Both the position numbers and the translations under genes were made by a program. Source: Bog-756 sp038210245 (GTDB lineage Bacteria > Actinomycetota > Acidimicrobiia > Acidimicrobiales > RAAP-2). Taken from it: a stretch of DNA of 32,369 nucleotides. Below, piece after piece: positions 1-8,001 of this stretch. Numbering within the stretch: the stretch's first letter is position 1; each line of letters starts with the position of its first letter. The notes below the pieces were generated by a model. It did not search any database and was not told where the DNA came from. It worked only from the letters and a program-made list of their open reading frames with translations. Where the stretch lies: positions 1 to 32,369 of the forward strand of contig JBBQWW010000033.1 of NCBI GenBank assembly GCA_038210245.1, in the 5' to 3' direction.

Positions 1-956
1 CGGCCCACGAACACCAGGGCACCGGTGGAGAGCACCCGGGCCAGCGCCGAGGTGGGCACGGTGACCACGGTGACGATGACCGCTCCGGCCGCCACCGCCA
101 CCAGCAGGAAGCCACCGCGGTACAGGAACGGGTTGGTGCCGTTCAGGGCGTGCCACGCGAACACCAGGAGCGCCGCACCGACCAGGCCAGGCACGGCCCA
201 CAGCCGCCGGTGGCGCTCGGTGGCCGTCCAGCGCGCCGGGACGATGGAGAAGTCACGTCCCCCGTGGGCGCCCACCGCACCCAGAAACGAGCCGATGAGC
301 AGCGACTGGGCCCGGGTGTCGGTGCCGAAGTAGAGACGGTCGACGGAGAATCCCAGGGCGAACAGCACCACCATCAGGGTGGCCGACGAGAGGGCACCTA
401 TGCCGGCGGTGACGGCGACCTTGCCGGCACCCCAGCGCCGGGCCACGAACAGGACGACCAGCGGCCAGATCAGGTAGTACTGCTCCTCGACGGCCAACGA
501 CCAAGTGTGGAGGAGCGGGGACGGGGCGGCGGCCTGGGCGAAGTAGCCCTGGTCCGAAAGGATGAAGTGCCAGTTGGCCACGTACAGCAGCGTGGCCACG
601 GCGTCACCGCGCACCGCCGAGAGGTCGATGGTGCCCCGCACGAGGTAGGCGTAGGCCGCCACCCCTACCACCACCACGAGGAGCGCCGGCAGCAGGCGAC
701 GGGCCCGCTGGGCCCAGAACCGGCCGAGGCGGATGGTGGCCGAGGTGGCCAACTCGCGGCAGAGCAGGGAGGTGATCAGGAAGCCGGACAGGACGAAGAA
801 GACGTCCACCCCGAGCAGCCCACCCCCCATCCACGAGATACCGGCGTGGTAGAAGAGGACGGCCAGGACGGCCAGGGCCCGGATTCCGTCCAGGGCCGAG
901 AAGCGCCGGAGCGATCCGCCCGAGCGCTCCGCCTCCGGTGGAGGTGCGTCGACCAT
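1..956 (-). CDS. Acyltransferase-3 (OafA/YrhL) family membrane protein, 3' end outside window
   Basis: Reading the minus strand from ATG 956 gives an open frame of 318 codons that leaves the window at its left edge, so only the N-terminal part is present. It has the hallmarks of the acyltransferase-3 family, which transfers acyl groups to envelope glycans at the inner membrane: FSALDGIRALAV followed by His37 in the first membrane segment, DVFFVLSGFLITSLL (about 51-65), an Arg-rich turn WAQRARRLLP (81-90) and LLHTWSLAVEEQYYLIWPL (about 148-166). At least six hydrophobic segments can be seen. The HTWSLAVEEQYY signature is typical of the OafA/YrhL subgroup, whose long members carry a C-terminal SGNH domain; whether this one does cannot be seen. 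The start lacks a good ribosome site, and an in-frame GTG lies 17 codons upstream. It resembles the acyltransferase at 28395 more than the pair at 16188 and 17826. Confidence 0.9.
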   Translation of the reverse strand, partial: MVDAPPPEAERSGGSLRRFSALDGIRALAVLAVLFYHAGISWMGGGLLGVDVFFVLSGFLITSLLCRELATSATIRLGRFWAQRARRLLPALLVVVVGVAAYAYLVRGTIDLSAVRGDAVATLLYVANWHFILSDQGYFAQAAAPSPLLHTWSLAVEEQYYLIWPLVVLFVARRWGAGKVAVTAGIGALSSATLMVVLFALGFSVDRLYFGTDTRAQSLLIGSFLGAVGAHGGRDFSIVPARWTATERHRRLWAVPGLVGAALLVFAWHALNGTNPFLYRGGFLLVAVAAGAVIVTVVTVPTSALARVLSTGALVFVG

Positions 957-1211
957 GGGGGCGGGCGCCGTGGGACCCTGGGCCCGGGGACCGAGCGGCC
1001 AGCTCACGGAGCCACGTGGGCGCCGCTGATCACCACCCATGTCGGTCCATGGTGCTCATGGTCGCCCCTCCCCTGCCCCGACGGATGCCGGGCCGGCCAG
1101 TCTCGAGTCGGGATCACGCCACTTCATCTCCGGACGCACGCTCCCAACCTCGGGAAACAAGCATATTGACCGGAGGGCCGGTTTGGCCAGTGCGAGGCCC
1201 TCAGGCACCCA

Positions 1212-1613
1212 TCACAGGCTCGGGACGTACCCTCCGCGGCCGAGGGACTGGCTCTCGAAGGGGTCGGCCGACTCGTCGACACCCCCCCGTACCTCGGTCA
1301 CCCAGGGCAGCCGCTCCCGGAGGATGCGGTCCACGCCACCCTGCAGGGTGGACGAGCTGACGGCGCAGGAACTGCAGGCCCCCTGCAGTTGGACCTCGAC
1401 CACACCGGTGGCCACATCGGCGAAGAGCAGGGCCAGGTCCCCGCCGTCAGCCTGCACCGCCGGCCGCATGAGCTCCATGATGCTGTTGAGCTGGGCCAGG
1501 CGCTCCCCGCGCTCGGCGTCGGTGATGGCGGCGCCATCGGTCCCGGTGGCCTCGGCGACCTCCTCCGCCTCGGTACTCGGCCTGCTGGCGGTCTGCGACT
1601 GTTCGGAATCCAC
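1212..1613 (-). CDS. NifU-like C-terminal domain protein (Fe-S cluster scaffold/carrier)
   Basis: A 133-aa protein. The first 35 residues are acidic and low-complexity. The rest is a NifU C-terminal domain: LNSIMELMRPAVQADGGDLAL (about 42-62) and then GACSSCAVSSSTLQGGVDRIL, with the cluster-binding C80-x-x-C83. Proteins of this family assemble or carry [4Fe-4S] clusters in the cytoplasm and pass them to target enzymes. I chose GTG 1613 because GAGAGG lies seven bases before it; the open frame extends 91 codons further upstream, but that part is Pro/Arg-rich and looks non-coding. The C-terminal tail (about 110-133, ending GRGGYVPSL) extends beyond the usual domain. It is transcribed divergently from the operon starting near 1787 and has no obvious iron-sulphur partner gene in the window. 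Confidence 0.88.
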   Translation of the reverse strand: MDSEQSQTASRPSTEAEEVAEATGTDGAAITDAERGERLAQLNSIMELMRPAVQADGGDLALLFADVATGVVEVQLQGACSSCAVSSSTLQGGVDRILRERLPWVTEVRGGVDESADPFESQSLGRGGYVPSL

Positions 1614-1775
1614 TGCTTGTCCTCTCTGCGCTACCGGCGTCTTTGCCGTAGCGATCCACTGGTCGTCCGCTCCCCAGTCTGCCGTGCCACCGGGCCCGCT
1701 CGTACACCGGTGGCCAGGGCCGTCCCGGGCCGGCCCCTGGCCCGGTGGATGATCGCTTGTGGCAACGGCGGAGGT

Positions 1776-1781
1776 TACGAT
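1776..1781 (+). promoter_or_regulatory. Possible -10 element for the LLM/thiolase/FabH/nucleotidyltransferase operon
   Basis: TACGAT fits the actinobacterial -10 pattern TAnnnT and sits five bases before GTG 1787, as expected for a leaderless transcript. No convincing -35 is seen. The 11-mer GGTTACGATGC around it recurs on the minus strand at 23149-23159, upstream of the lipoprotein gene. Confidence 0.3.
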
Positions 1782-1786
1782 GCATT

Positions 1787-2797
1787 GTGCCCTTGGAGCG
1801 ATCCGCCACTGACCCGGGGCCGATCGGACTGATCCTGCCCACCTTCGTGCAGGACACGGTTCCCCCATGGGTCGCCCCGTCGACATCGACCGCCGGACGG
1901 CGCGCTGATCCCGCCGCCGATCTGGCCGCCGTGTGCCGCGCCGCCGAGGACGCCGGGGCCGGCGCCCTGTGGGCCTGTGACCACCTGTTTTGGCATGGTC
2001 CCTCCCTCGAGTGCCTGGTGGCCCTCACCGTGGCCGCCACCGCCACCAAGCGGGCCACCCTGGGCTCCTGTGTCATCCAGCTACCCCTGCGCTCGGCCCC
2101 CGCCGTGGCCAAACAGGCCGCCTCCCTCCAGACCCTGTCGGGGGGACGGCTGGTGCTCGGCGTGGGTGTGGGGAGCCACGCCGGCGAGTATGAGCAGTCC
2201 GGGGTGGACTACCACCGGAGAGGACGCCTGCTCGATACCGGCATCCTCGAGCTTCGTCGCTCGTGGGCCTCCGGGCAGGGGGTGACCCGCGGCGACGTCG
2301 ATGACGCCGGAGGGGCCCGCTACCGCCAGCTCCCCGCACCCCTGCCGGTGCCGGTGTGGGCGGGCGGCTCCTCCGAGGCTGCCTTGGTCAGGGCGGCCAC
2401 TCTGGCCGACGGGTGGATGCCCCTGTTCCTCAGTACCACCGAGTACGCCGCGGCCCTCGAGCGGCTGGCCAAGGAGGTCGACCGGGCCGGGCGACCGGGC
2501 GGATCGGTGACCCCGTCCATGGTCCTGTTCATCAGCATCGACGACGACACCGACCGGGCCCGCCAGCGCGGCGCCGGGTGGATGTCCTCCCTGTACGGCA
2601 TCCCCGCCCGGGCCTTCGAGCGGCACCTAGTCCACGGCACGGCCGCCGAGGTGGCCGACACGGTGGCAGCGTACCGGGGTGCGGGCGCCGAGCACGTGGT
2701 GGTGTACGTCACCGCCGATCAACCGATGGACCAGTTCGAGCGCCTGGTCGCCGCCTTGCCGGCGGCCGGCGTACCCATCCGAGGGCACGAAGGATAA
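1787..2797 (+). CDS. LLM-class (luciferase-like) oxidoreductase, probably F420-dependent
   Basis: A 336-aa protein with the luciferase-like monooxygenase TIM-barrel pattern: PIGLILPTF at the N-terminus, GALWACDHLFW, LGSCVIQLPLRSAPAVAKQAASL, the phosphate-binding-like stretch GGRLVLGVGVGSHAGEYE, then PVPVWAGGSSEAALVRAA and ADGWMPLFLS. Actinobacterial members mostly use F420H2, some FMN. The substrate cannot be read from the sequence. It is the first gene of a plus-strand operon; the thiolase begins 12 bases after its stop, so a role in acyl or ketone chemistry is likely. GTG 1787 is tentative: GGAGG is 13 bases upstream, which is long, and a TACGAT -10-like hexamer ends five bases before the GTG, so the message could be leaderless. 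The frame stays open back to 1745. Confidence 0.86.
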   Translation: MPLERSATDPGPIGLILPTFVQDTVPPWVAPSTSTAGRRADPAADLAAVCRAAEDAGAGALWACDHLFWHGPSLECLVALTVAATATKRATLGSCVIQLPLRSAPAVAKQAASLQTLSGGRLVLGVGVGSHAGEYEQSGVDYHRRGRLLDTGILELRRSWASGQGVTRGDVDDAGGARYRQLPAPLPVPVWAGGSSEAALVRAATLADGWMPLFLSTTEYAAALERLAKEVDRAGRPGGSVTPSMVLFISIDDDTDRARQRGAGWMSSLYGIPARAFERHLVHGTAAEVADTVAAYRGAGAEHVVVYVTADQPMDQFERLVAALPAAGVPIRGHEG

Positions 2798-2808
2798 GAA
2801 GGTCACCC

Positions 2809-3990
2809 GTGGAGACAAGCGCGCACATCATCGGTACCGGCATCTTCCCCATGAACAGGAGGGACCGCTCCGCCGTGGAGATGGCCCACCAGGTGGTGGA
2901 CGACGCCTTGGCCGACGCCCAGGTCGATCCGGTCGACGTCAATCTGGTGGTGTTCGGCAACGCCACCGCCGGACGCCTGTTGGACCAGGGGTGCATCCGG
3001 GGCCAGACGTTCCTGAAGCAGGCCGGACTGCGCAACGCCGGCATCGTCAACGTCGACAACTCCTGCGCGGGCGGCTCGTCCGCCCTCCACCTGGCCACCC
3101 TGGCCAGCCAGGCCGGCACGGGCACGGTGCTGGCCGTAGGGGTGGAGAAGATGTGGACCGGCGACCGGGGCCAGACCCTGGCCGGCATTGAGGACGGTGT
3201 GCCGCTGGCCGACCGGATCCGCATGCACGAGGAGCTGGAGAACGACTCCGGCTCCGTGCTCATGGCCCTCAACGCGGCGTGGGCCGTCGACCTCATGGAG
3301 GAGCGGGGGGCCACCGTGGAACAGTTCGCCGCCGCCGCGGCCAAGGCCCGCCGCCACGGCGCCCTCAACCCCAACGCCCAGTTCCAGAGCGAGGTCACCG
3401 TGGAGGAGGTGCTCGCCTCCCACTCCATCGTCTGGCCTCTCACCCGGCTCATGTGCTCGTCGTTCACCGACGGGGCCGCCGCCGTGGTGCTCTCCCCCAC
3501 CCCCCGACGCGGTGCTCCCCGCATCCGCTCCACCACCATCCGGTCGGGGAACGGGGACATCGACTACCACGACCGTATGACCGAAGCCGGGGCGGCGGCC
3601 TGGGACGACGCCGGCATCGACCCGGCCGACGTGGACGTGGTCGAACTCCACGACGCCACGAGCCCCGAAGAGCTCTACGCCCTGGAGTCCCTGGGCTTCT
3701 ACAAGCCCGGCGACGCAGGACCGGCCACCGTGGCGGGGGAGACCTCGCTCGGCGGCAAGGGCGTCACGGTCAACACCAGCGGCGGCCTGGTCTCACGCGG
3801 ACACCCCCTCGGGGCCACCGGGATCGCCCAGGTGGTGGAGCTGGCCGCCCAGCTCCGGGACGAGGCCGGGGCCCGCCAGGTGCCGGGGGCCCGATTGGCG
3901 GTGGCAGCCAATACCGGTGGCATGATCGGGACCCAGACCGGTCGGGCTGACGCGGCCTTCATCGGTATCCACGTACTCGAAGCAGGCTGA
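2809..3990 (+). CDS. Thiolase-family protein (SCP-x-like acetyl-CoA acetyltransferase)
   Basis: A 393-aa thiolase-fold enzyme. Thiolases cleave or form carbon-carbon bonds between acyl-CoA units. Visible are the nucleophile region NVDNSCAGGSSALHLA (Cys86), DGAAAVVLS (about 221-229), VELHDATSPEE with His281, and the C-terminal NTSGGLVSRGHPLGATGIA with His332. The HDATSPEE and SRGHPLGATG motifs place it with SCP-x/lipid-transfer-type thiolases rather than classical FadA. The usual C-terminal Cys-x-Gly is not evident; the corresponding stretch reads NTGGMIGTQTG, so activity may differ from degradative thiolases. GTG 2809 has AGAAGG about six bases before it and is preferred to the much longer open frame from 2356, whose N-terminal part is an off-frame shadow of the preceding gene. 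It lies between the LLM oxidoreductase and the FabH gene. Confidence 0.88.
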   Translation: METSAHIIGTGIFPMNRRDRSAVEMAHQVVDDALADAQVDPVDVNLVVFGNATAGRLLDQGCIRGQTFLKQAGLRNAGIVNVDNSCAGGSSALHLATLASQAGTGTVLAVGVEKMWTGDRGQTLAGIEDGVPLADRIRMHEELENDSGSVLMALNAAWAVDLMEERGATVEQFAAAAAKARRHGALNPNAQFQSEVTVEEVLASHSIVWPLTRLMCSSFTDGAAAVVLSPTPRRGAPRIRSTTIRSGNGDIDYHDRMTEAGAAAWDDAGIDPADVDVVELHDATSPEELYALESLGFYKPGDAGPATVAGETSLGGKGVTVNTSGGLVSRGHPLGATGIAQVVELAAQLRDEAGARQVPGARLAVAANTGGMIGTQTGRADAAFIGIHVLEAG

Positions 3991-4015
3991 GGCAAGCAAT
4001 GGGGACCTCCACATC

Positions 4016-4951
4016 ATGAACACCACTCGCGGCGGCATCGTCACTGGCTGGGGCATCTCGGTGCCCGACAAGGTGGTCACCAACGACGACCTGTCGGTGA
4101 CCATGGACACCAACGACGCCTGGATCCGCGAGCGGACCGGTATCCGCGAGCGGCGGATCGGCGGGACTACCTCCCAGCTGGCCATCGAGGCCGGGCTGGC
4201 CGCGCTGGAGAAGGCCGGCCGACGGCCTGACGAGATCGACGCCGTGATCCTGGCCACCACCACCCCCGACCAGATCGTGCCGGGCACATCGGCCACCGTG
4301 CAGGACGGCATCGGGGTGCCCGGAGGGGCCTTCGACGTCAACGCGGCGTGCTCGGGGTTCGTCTACGCCCTCACTGTGGCCCACGGGATGCTGGCCATCG
4401 GGGCCGAGCGCCTCCTGGTCATCGGTTCGGAGACCCTTAGCCGGATCACCGACTGGGACGACCGGTCGGTGGCCGTGCTGGTGGGCGACGGCGCCGGTGC
4501 CGTGGTCCTGGAGGCGGTGGACGGTCCCGGTCAGCTGCTGTCGTGGGTGCTGGGCGCTGATGGCTCGCTCCGCCACCTGCTCAAGTGCGACCACGGCGGC
4601 TTCCTCTACATGGACGGCAAGGAGATCTTCCGCAAGGCGGTCCGGGTAGTGGTGGACTCGGCCGAGCAGGCCATCGCCGAGGCCGGCCTGACCGTGGACG
4701 ACATCGACCTGATGGTGCCCCACCAGGCCAACCTCCGCATCATCAGCGCAGCGGCCCAGCGACTGGGCATCCCCGAGGAGAAGGCCGTGGTGGTCATCGA
4801 CCGCTACGGCAACACCTCCTCGGCCTCCATCCCCCTGGCCCTGGTCGACGCGTTGGAGACGGGTCGCCTGGAGAAGGGCCACCATGTCCTGCTGACGGGG
4901 TTCGGCGGCGGCATGACGTGGGCCAGTGCCGTCCTGCGTTGGGGAGGATGA
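4016..4951 (+). CDS. 3-oxoacyl-[acyl-carrier-protein] synthase III (FabH-type)
   Basis: A 311-aa ketoacyl synthase III, which condenses an acyl-CoA starter with malonyl-ACP. The full catalytic triad is visible: Cys112 in NAACSGF, His236 in VPHQANLR and Asn266 in YGNTSSASIP. The substrate-binding stretch DAWIRERTGIRERR (35-48) and the C-terminal GFGGGMTWAS are also intact. Length and motif spacing match housekeeping FabH, but the neighbours are an SCP-x-like thiolase and a nucleotidyltransferase rather than fabD, acpP or fabF. It may therefore serve a specialised acyl-chain pathway. ATG 4016 follows GGGGACC at about eight bases. Its stop overlaps the next start (ATGA at 4948-4951), indicating translational coupling. 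Confidence 0.93.
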   Translation: MNTTRGGIVTGWGISVPDKVVTNDDLSVTMDTNDAWIRERTGIRERRIGGTTSQLAIEAGLAALEKAGRRPDEIDAVILATTTPDQIVPGTSATVQDGIGVPGGAFDVNAACSGFVYALTVAHGMLAIGAERLLVIGSETLSRITDWDDRSVAVLVGDGAGAVVLEAVDGPGQLLSWVLGADGSLRHLLKCDHGGFLYMDGKEIFRKAVRVVVDSAEQAIAEAGLTVDDIDLMVPHQANLRIISAAAQRLGIPEEKAVVVIDRYGNTSSASIPLALVDALETGRLEKGHHVLLTGFGGGMTWASAVLRWGG

Positions 4952-5853
4952 GCTCCGGCGTGGCCCCCTCGCTCCTGGTGCTGGCCGCCGGCATGGCCCG
5001 CCGCTACGGAGGGTGCAAGCCCCTGGCCCCCATCGGGCCCAACGGCGAGGCCGTCATCGATCTGCTGGTCAGCGACGCCGTGGCCGCCGGCTTTGGTCAG
5101 GTGGTGCTGGTCCTCCATCCCGAGACCGGCCCGGCCATCCGCTACCACGTGGCCCAGTGCTGGCCCGACCGGGTGCAGGTGGACTTCGCTGAGCAGCGCC
5201 TTCCCCTCGGGACGGTGCACGCGGTGCTGGCCGCCCGGGAGGCGCTCGGTGCCGACCGCAGCTTCGCCGTGGCCAACGCCGACGACGTCTACGGCGAGAT
5301 GGCCATGGGCCTCCTGGCCGGGCACCTCGGGTCCGGGGCGGCCGAGCACGCCCTCATCGGCTACCACCTACGGGCCACCGTGGCCACCGACGACCCGGTC
5401 ACCCGCGGTATCTGCGTGGTGGACGGCGACGGCACCCTGGTGGGGCTCACCGAGCGCCGGAACGTGTCGCGCCACGGCCCCGACGAGGACCTGACCTCGG
5501 CGGACGGCCTCGAGCCCACCGAGCTCGACGGGAGCCTGCCGGCATCGGTAAACCTGTGGGGGTTTCAGCCCGACATCTGGGAGGTCTTCGCCGCGGCCAT
5601 GGACGCCTCCGGGCTCGACGAGGAGGCGCTGGTGGCGGCGGTGGCGGCGGGCGGTGAGGTCCCCAAGGCCGAGGTACTGCTCCCCGACGTGGTGGCCACC
5701 ATGGTGGCTAATGGTCAGGGGCTCCCGGTCCGGGTGATCACCACCGACGCCAAACTCATCGGGGTGACCCACGCCGCCGACCTGCCGGTGGTCAGCGCCG
5801 AGCTGGCCCGCCAGGTGGCCTGGGGCGTGCGTCCCAGTCGCCTCTGGACCTGA
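4948..5853 (+). CDS. Nucleotidyltransferase (sugar-1-phosphate nucleotidyltransferase-like)
   Basis: A 301-aa protein with the nucleotidyltransferase Rossmann-like fold. SLLVLAAGMARRYGGCKPL (about 8-26) is the NTP-binding signature, a divergent form of LAAGxGxR...KP. RLPLGTVHAVLAARE (84-98) resembles the uridine/thymidine-binding GT.HA region, and VANADDVYG (108-116) supplies an acidic metal site. Family members activate sugar phosphates or related alcohols to NDP derivatives. The substrate is unknown, and the Met in AAGMARR replaces the usual Gly. Its ATG overlaps the FabH stop, so the two are co-translated. The combination with FabH and a thiolase is not a standard pathway I recognise. It ends 21 bases before the stop of the convergent desaturase. 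Confidence 0.85.
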   Translation: MSSGVAPSLLVLAAGMARRYGGCKPLAPIGPNGEAVIDLLVSDAVAAGFGQVVLVLHPETGPAIRYHVAQCWPDRVQVDFAEQRLPLGTVHAVLAAREALGADRSFAVANADDVYGEMAMGLLAGHLGSGAAEHALIGYHLRATVATDDPVTRGICVVDGDGTLVGLTERRNVSRHGPDEDLTSADGLEPTELDGSLPASVNLWGFQPDIWEVFAAAMDASGLDEEALVAAVAAGGEVPKAEVLLPDVVATMVANGQGLPVRVITTDAKLIGVTHAADLPVVSAELARQVAWGVRPSRLWT

Positions 5854-5874
5854 TCGCCCCGGACAGCCGGCGGC

Positions 5875-6906
5875 TCAGTCGCCCTCTGAACGGCCGACCT
5901 CACCGAAACTGCCCAGTACGGCGCGGGTCAGGAAGAGGAGGTAGCCGTCCGACATCACCTCGCGGTGACGGGCGAACAGTTCGGCCTCGGCCAGTTGACC
6001 GTGGAGGCGCTTCAGGCCCCGGTAGGGGATGGTCGGGACCACGTGGTGCTCGAAGTGGTACTCCATGCGGGCGCCCACCCAGTGGTTCTGGAGCCAGCTG
6101 GCACAGCTGGTCCGGGCCGTCCACCGCACGGCGTCGGGGTCACGCAGTCCGGGGTCGAAGTGCTCGGTGATGGTCTTCAACCGGAGGATCATCGGGTACA
6201 TGCAGACGATGGGCACCAGCCAGAAGGCCACGTAGAAGGCCAGGCCGCGGACCCAGCCCTGGAGGAGCAGGAACTGGCCGAGGACCACCACCTGGGTGAC
6301 GAACTTGCCGATGAGGAGTTGGGGGCGGGCCAGCAGGCTGGCCGGGGCGCCCGACTCCTGCGAGGTGCCCGAGATGCGAGAAGTGGCCCGACGGAACGCC
6401 GTGACCCCGAACAGGTCCTGCAGCAGGCGCCCGGTCAGCGCCCCGCGTCGGGCCGGCACCAGGTAGAAGGTGCGGTCGGGGTCGCGCTCCTGGCCCAGGT
6501 ACCGGTGGTGGAGGCGGTGGGTGGGGCGGTACTCCTCCACCGAGTTGATGGTCCAGAAGGCCACCGTCCAGTTGCACAGCCGGTCGTTGACCGTGCGCGA
6601 TCTGGCCAGCAGACCGTGCGACCCCTCGTGGAGGATCACCCCGAAGGCGTTCATGCGGAGCCCCATCAAGAGCACGATCACGATGCCGACCGGGACAGCC
6701 CAGCCGATCGGCAGGCGGGGGACCAGGTTGGCCGCAGCCAACAGCACGGCGACCTCGATCCAGAGCACGGCCACGGCACCGATGGAGTCGGCCAACGAGG
6801 GTTGAGACAGGGAGCGGAGGTTCTCGGCGCTCACCAGGGCGTCGAACTGCTCCCGCCAAATCTTCTCGTTGCTGGCCGATGCCTCGTTCTTGCCTTGCAC
6901 CACCAT
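5875..6906 (-). CDS. Membrane fatty-acid desaturase family protein
   Basis: A 343-aa integral membrane di-iron enzyme of the fatty-acid desaturase/hydroxylase superfamily. All three histidine boxes are present: HEGSH (93-97), HRLHH (130-134) and HFEHH (284-288, within MEYHFEHHVVP). Hydrophobic pairs lie near 45-62 and 68-92 and again around 215-250. Family members use O2 and a reductant to desaturate or hydroxylate acyl chains or other lipids. The HFEHH...P.Y form of box three resembles carotenoid- and sphingolipid-type as well as acyl-lipid enzymes, so the substrate is uncertain. ATG 6906 is chosen for the strong GGGAGGG about nine bases upstream; the frame is open to 6978. It is divergent from the methyltransferase at 6979, with an inverted repeat between them. 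Confidence 0.9.
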   Translation of the reverse strand: MVVQGKNEASASNEKIWREQFDALVSAENLRSLSQPSLADSIGAVAVLWIEVAVLLAAANLVPRLPIGWAVPVGIVIVLLMGLRMNAFGVILHEGSHGLLARSRTVNDRLCNWTVAFWTINSVEEYRPTHRLHHRYLGQERDPDRTFYLVPARRGALTGRLLQDLFGVTAFRRATSRISGTSQESGAPASLLARPQLLIGKFVTQVVVLGQFLLLQGWVRGLAFYVAFWLVPIVCMYPMILRLKTITEHFDPGLRDPDAVRWTARTSCASWLQNHWVGARMEYHFEHHVVPTIPYRGLKRLHGQLAEAELFARHREVMSDGYLLFLTRAVLGSFGEVGRSEGD

Positions 6907-6929
6907 CGTTCGAAGCCCTCCCCCGGCTG

Positions 6930-6939
6930 ACTGTACAGT
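6930..6939. promoter_or_regulatory. Perfect inverted repeat ACTGTACAGT in a divergent promoter region
   Basis: The 10-bp palindrome lies midway between the desaturase start (6906, minus) and the methyltransferase start (6979, plus). Read on the minus strand it contains TACAGT, with TTGATC 18 bases upstream, a plausible -10/-35 pair for the desaturase. On the plus strand TACAGT is preceded at 19 bases by TTCGAA. A dimeric repressor bound here could control both genes. This is inferred from position and symmetry only. Confidence 0.35.
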
Positions 6940-6978
6940 ACCGATCGGCAAGGGATCAATCGGACAAAGGACCAGCAT

Positions 6979-7968
6979 ATGGAGTCGTCACCGGACGGCA
7001 CGGCGGTTCAGGGGCAGCCGCAGGGGGTGCCGGGTAGGGGTCGGCCGGAGCTGCCCGTCTGTCCCATCTGCGGCTCTGACAAGACTTGGCTGTACCGCAA
7101 TGACGTCGTTGACCTGGAGTATTTCGTCGAGCCTCCTCGACCCTTCGCCGTGGAGAAGTGCGCCCACTGCAGCTCCGAGTTCCTCAGCCCCCGTCCCACC
7201 GAGGCGGAACTGCCCCCCTTCTATCCCGACGACTACCACGCCTACAACGAGAACCACGGCGCCGTGGCCAAGCTGCTGGTCCAGGCCCGGGCCCGGTCGC
7301 GGGCCCGGTTCTACGGCAAGCTGATCCAGAGCCGTCCAGGCCGGCTGTTCGACGTGGGCACCGGGGACTGCCGGCACTTCGACGAGCTGCGCCACCACCT
7401 CGACCTCGAGTGTGCCGGGATCGAGATCCAGCCGGACATCGCCGCCAAGGGTCGGGCCCGGGGCTATGACGTGCTGGAGGGCACCTTGGAGACCGCCGAC
7501 CTGACCGGCCACCTGGGGAAGTACGACGTGGTCTCCATGAACCACGTGCTGGAGCACGTGGTTCAACCGCGCACCATGCTGGAGCGGTCGTTCGACCTAC
7601 TGCGCCCGGGGGGCTACGTGATCGGCCAGCTCCCCACGGTGACGTCGTGGGAGAACAAGATCTTCGGCCACAACTGGGGCGGGTACCACTACCCGCGCCA
7701 TCTCCAGATCCCGTCCCGCTCCGGGTTGGCCGGACTGCTCGAGGAGATCGGTCTGCGCGACGTGACCATCAGGTCGGCACCCCACATCCAGACCACCATC
7801 TCCCTGCAGAACTCCCTGGTACGCCGGGGCTGGCATCCGGCCATGCACAACGGGAAGACCCCGATCTACTCGGGCCTCCTGGTGGCCGCCCTTCCCTACG
7901 AGTCGGTGGCCTGGGTGTTCGACGAGGGTGGCATCATCGACTTCCGGGGTCGCAAGCCGCTCGATTGA
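6979..7968 (+). CDS. Class I SAM-dependent methyltransferase with N-terminal zinc ribbon
   Basis: A 329-aa protein. The N-terminal zinc ribbon is formed by CPIC (28-31) and CAHC (61-64), followed by the characteristic FLSPRPTEAELPPFYPDDYHAY. A Rossmann methyltransferase domain follows: motif I FDVGTGD (124-130), acidic motif II GIEIQPD, YDVVSMNHVLEHV (motif IV) and LLRPGGYVIGQLPT. This architecture (CxxC ribbon, then methyltransferase, then a YHYPRHLQ loop) is common in sugar and polysaccharide biosynthesis loci, including C-methyltransferase-like proteins. The natural acceptor is unknown. ATG 6979 has AAAGGA eight bases upstream. It converges with the large membrane protein at 8002, 33 bases away. 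Confidence 0.9.
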   Translation: MESSPDGTAVQGQPQGVPGRGRPELPVCPICGSDKTWLYRNDVVDLEYFVEPPRPFAVEKCAHCSSEFLSPRPTEAELPPFYPDDYHAYNENHGAVAKLLVQARARSRARFYGKLIQSRPGRLFDVGTGDCRHFDELRHHLDLECAGIEIQPDIAAKGRARGYDVLEGTLETADLTGHLGKYDVVSMNHVLEHVVQPRTMLERSFDLLRPGGYVIGQLPTVTSWENKIFGHNWGGYHYPRHLQIPSRSGLAGLLEEIGLRDVTIRSAPHIQTTISLQNSLVRRGWHPAMHNGKTPIYSGLLVAALPYESVAWVFDEGGIIDFRGRKPLD

Positions 7969-8001
7969 CGGGGCCCGCTCCGGGGCCACGGCCATCCGGC
8001 G

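Noticed and set aside
150..1169. 339-aa plus-strand open frame
   Set aside because: Antisense to the acyltransferase at the left edge; charged, repetitive composition without a domain.
1614..1886. 91-residue N-terminal extension of the NifU-domain protein
   Set aside because: Low-complexity Pro/Arg/Gly sequence; GTG 1613 has a strong ribosome site and gives a normal-length protein.
2356..2808. N-terminal extension of the thiolase frame
   Set aside because: It overlaps the LLM gene in another frame and is Arg/Gly-rich; the thiolase fold starts directly after GTG 2809, which has its own ribosome site.
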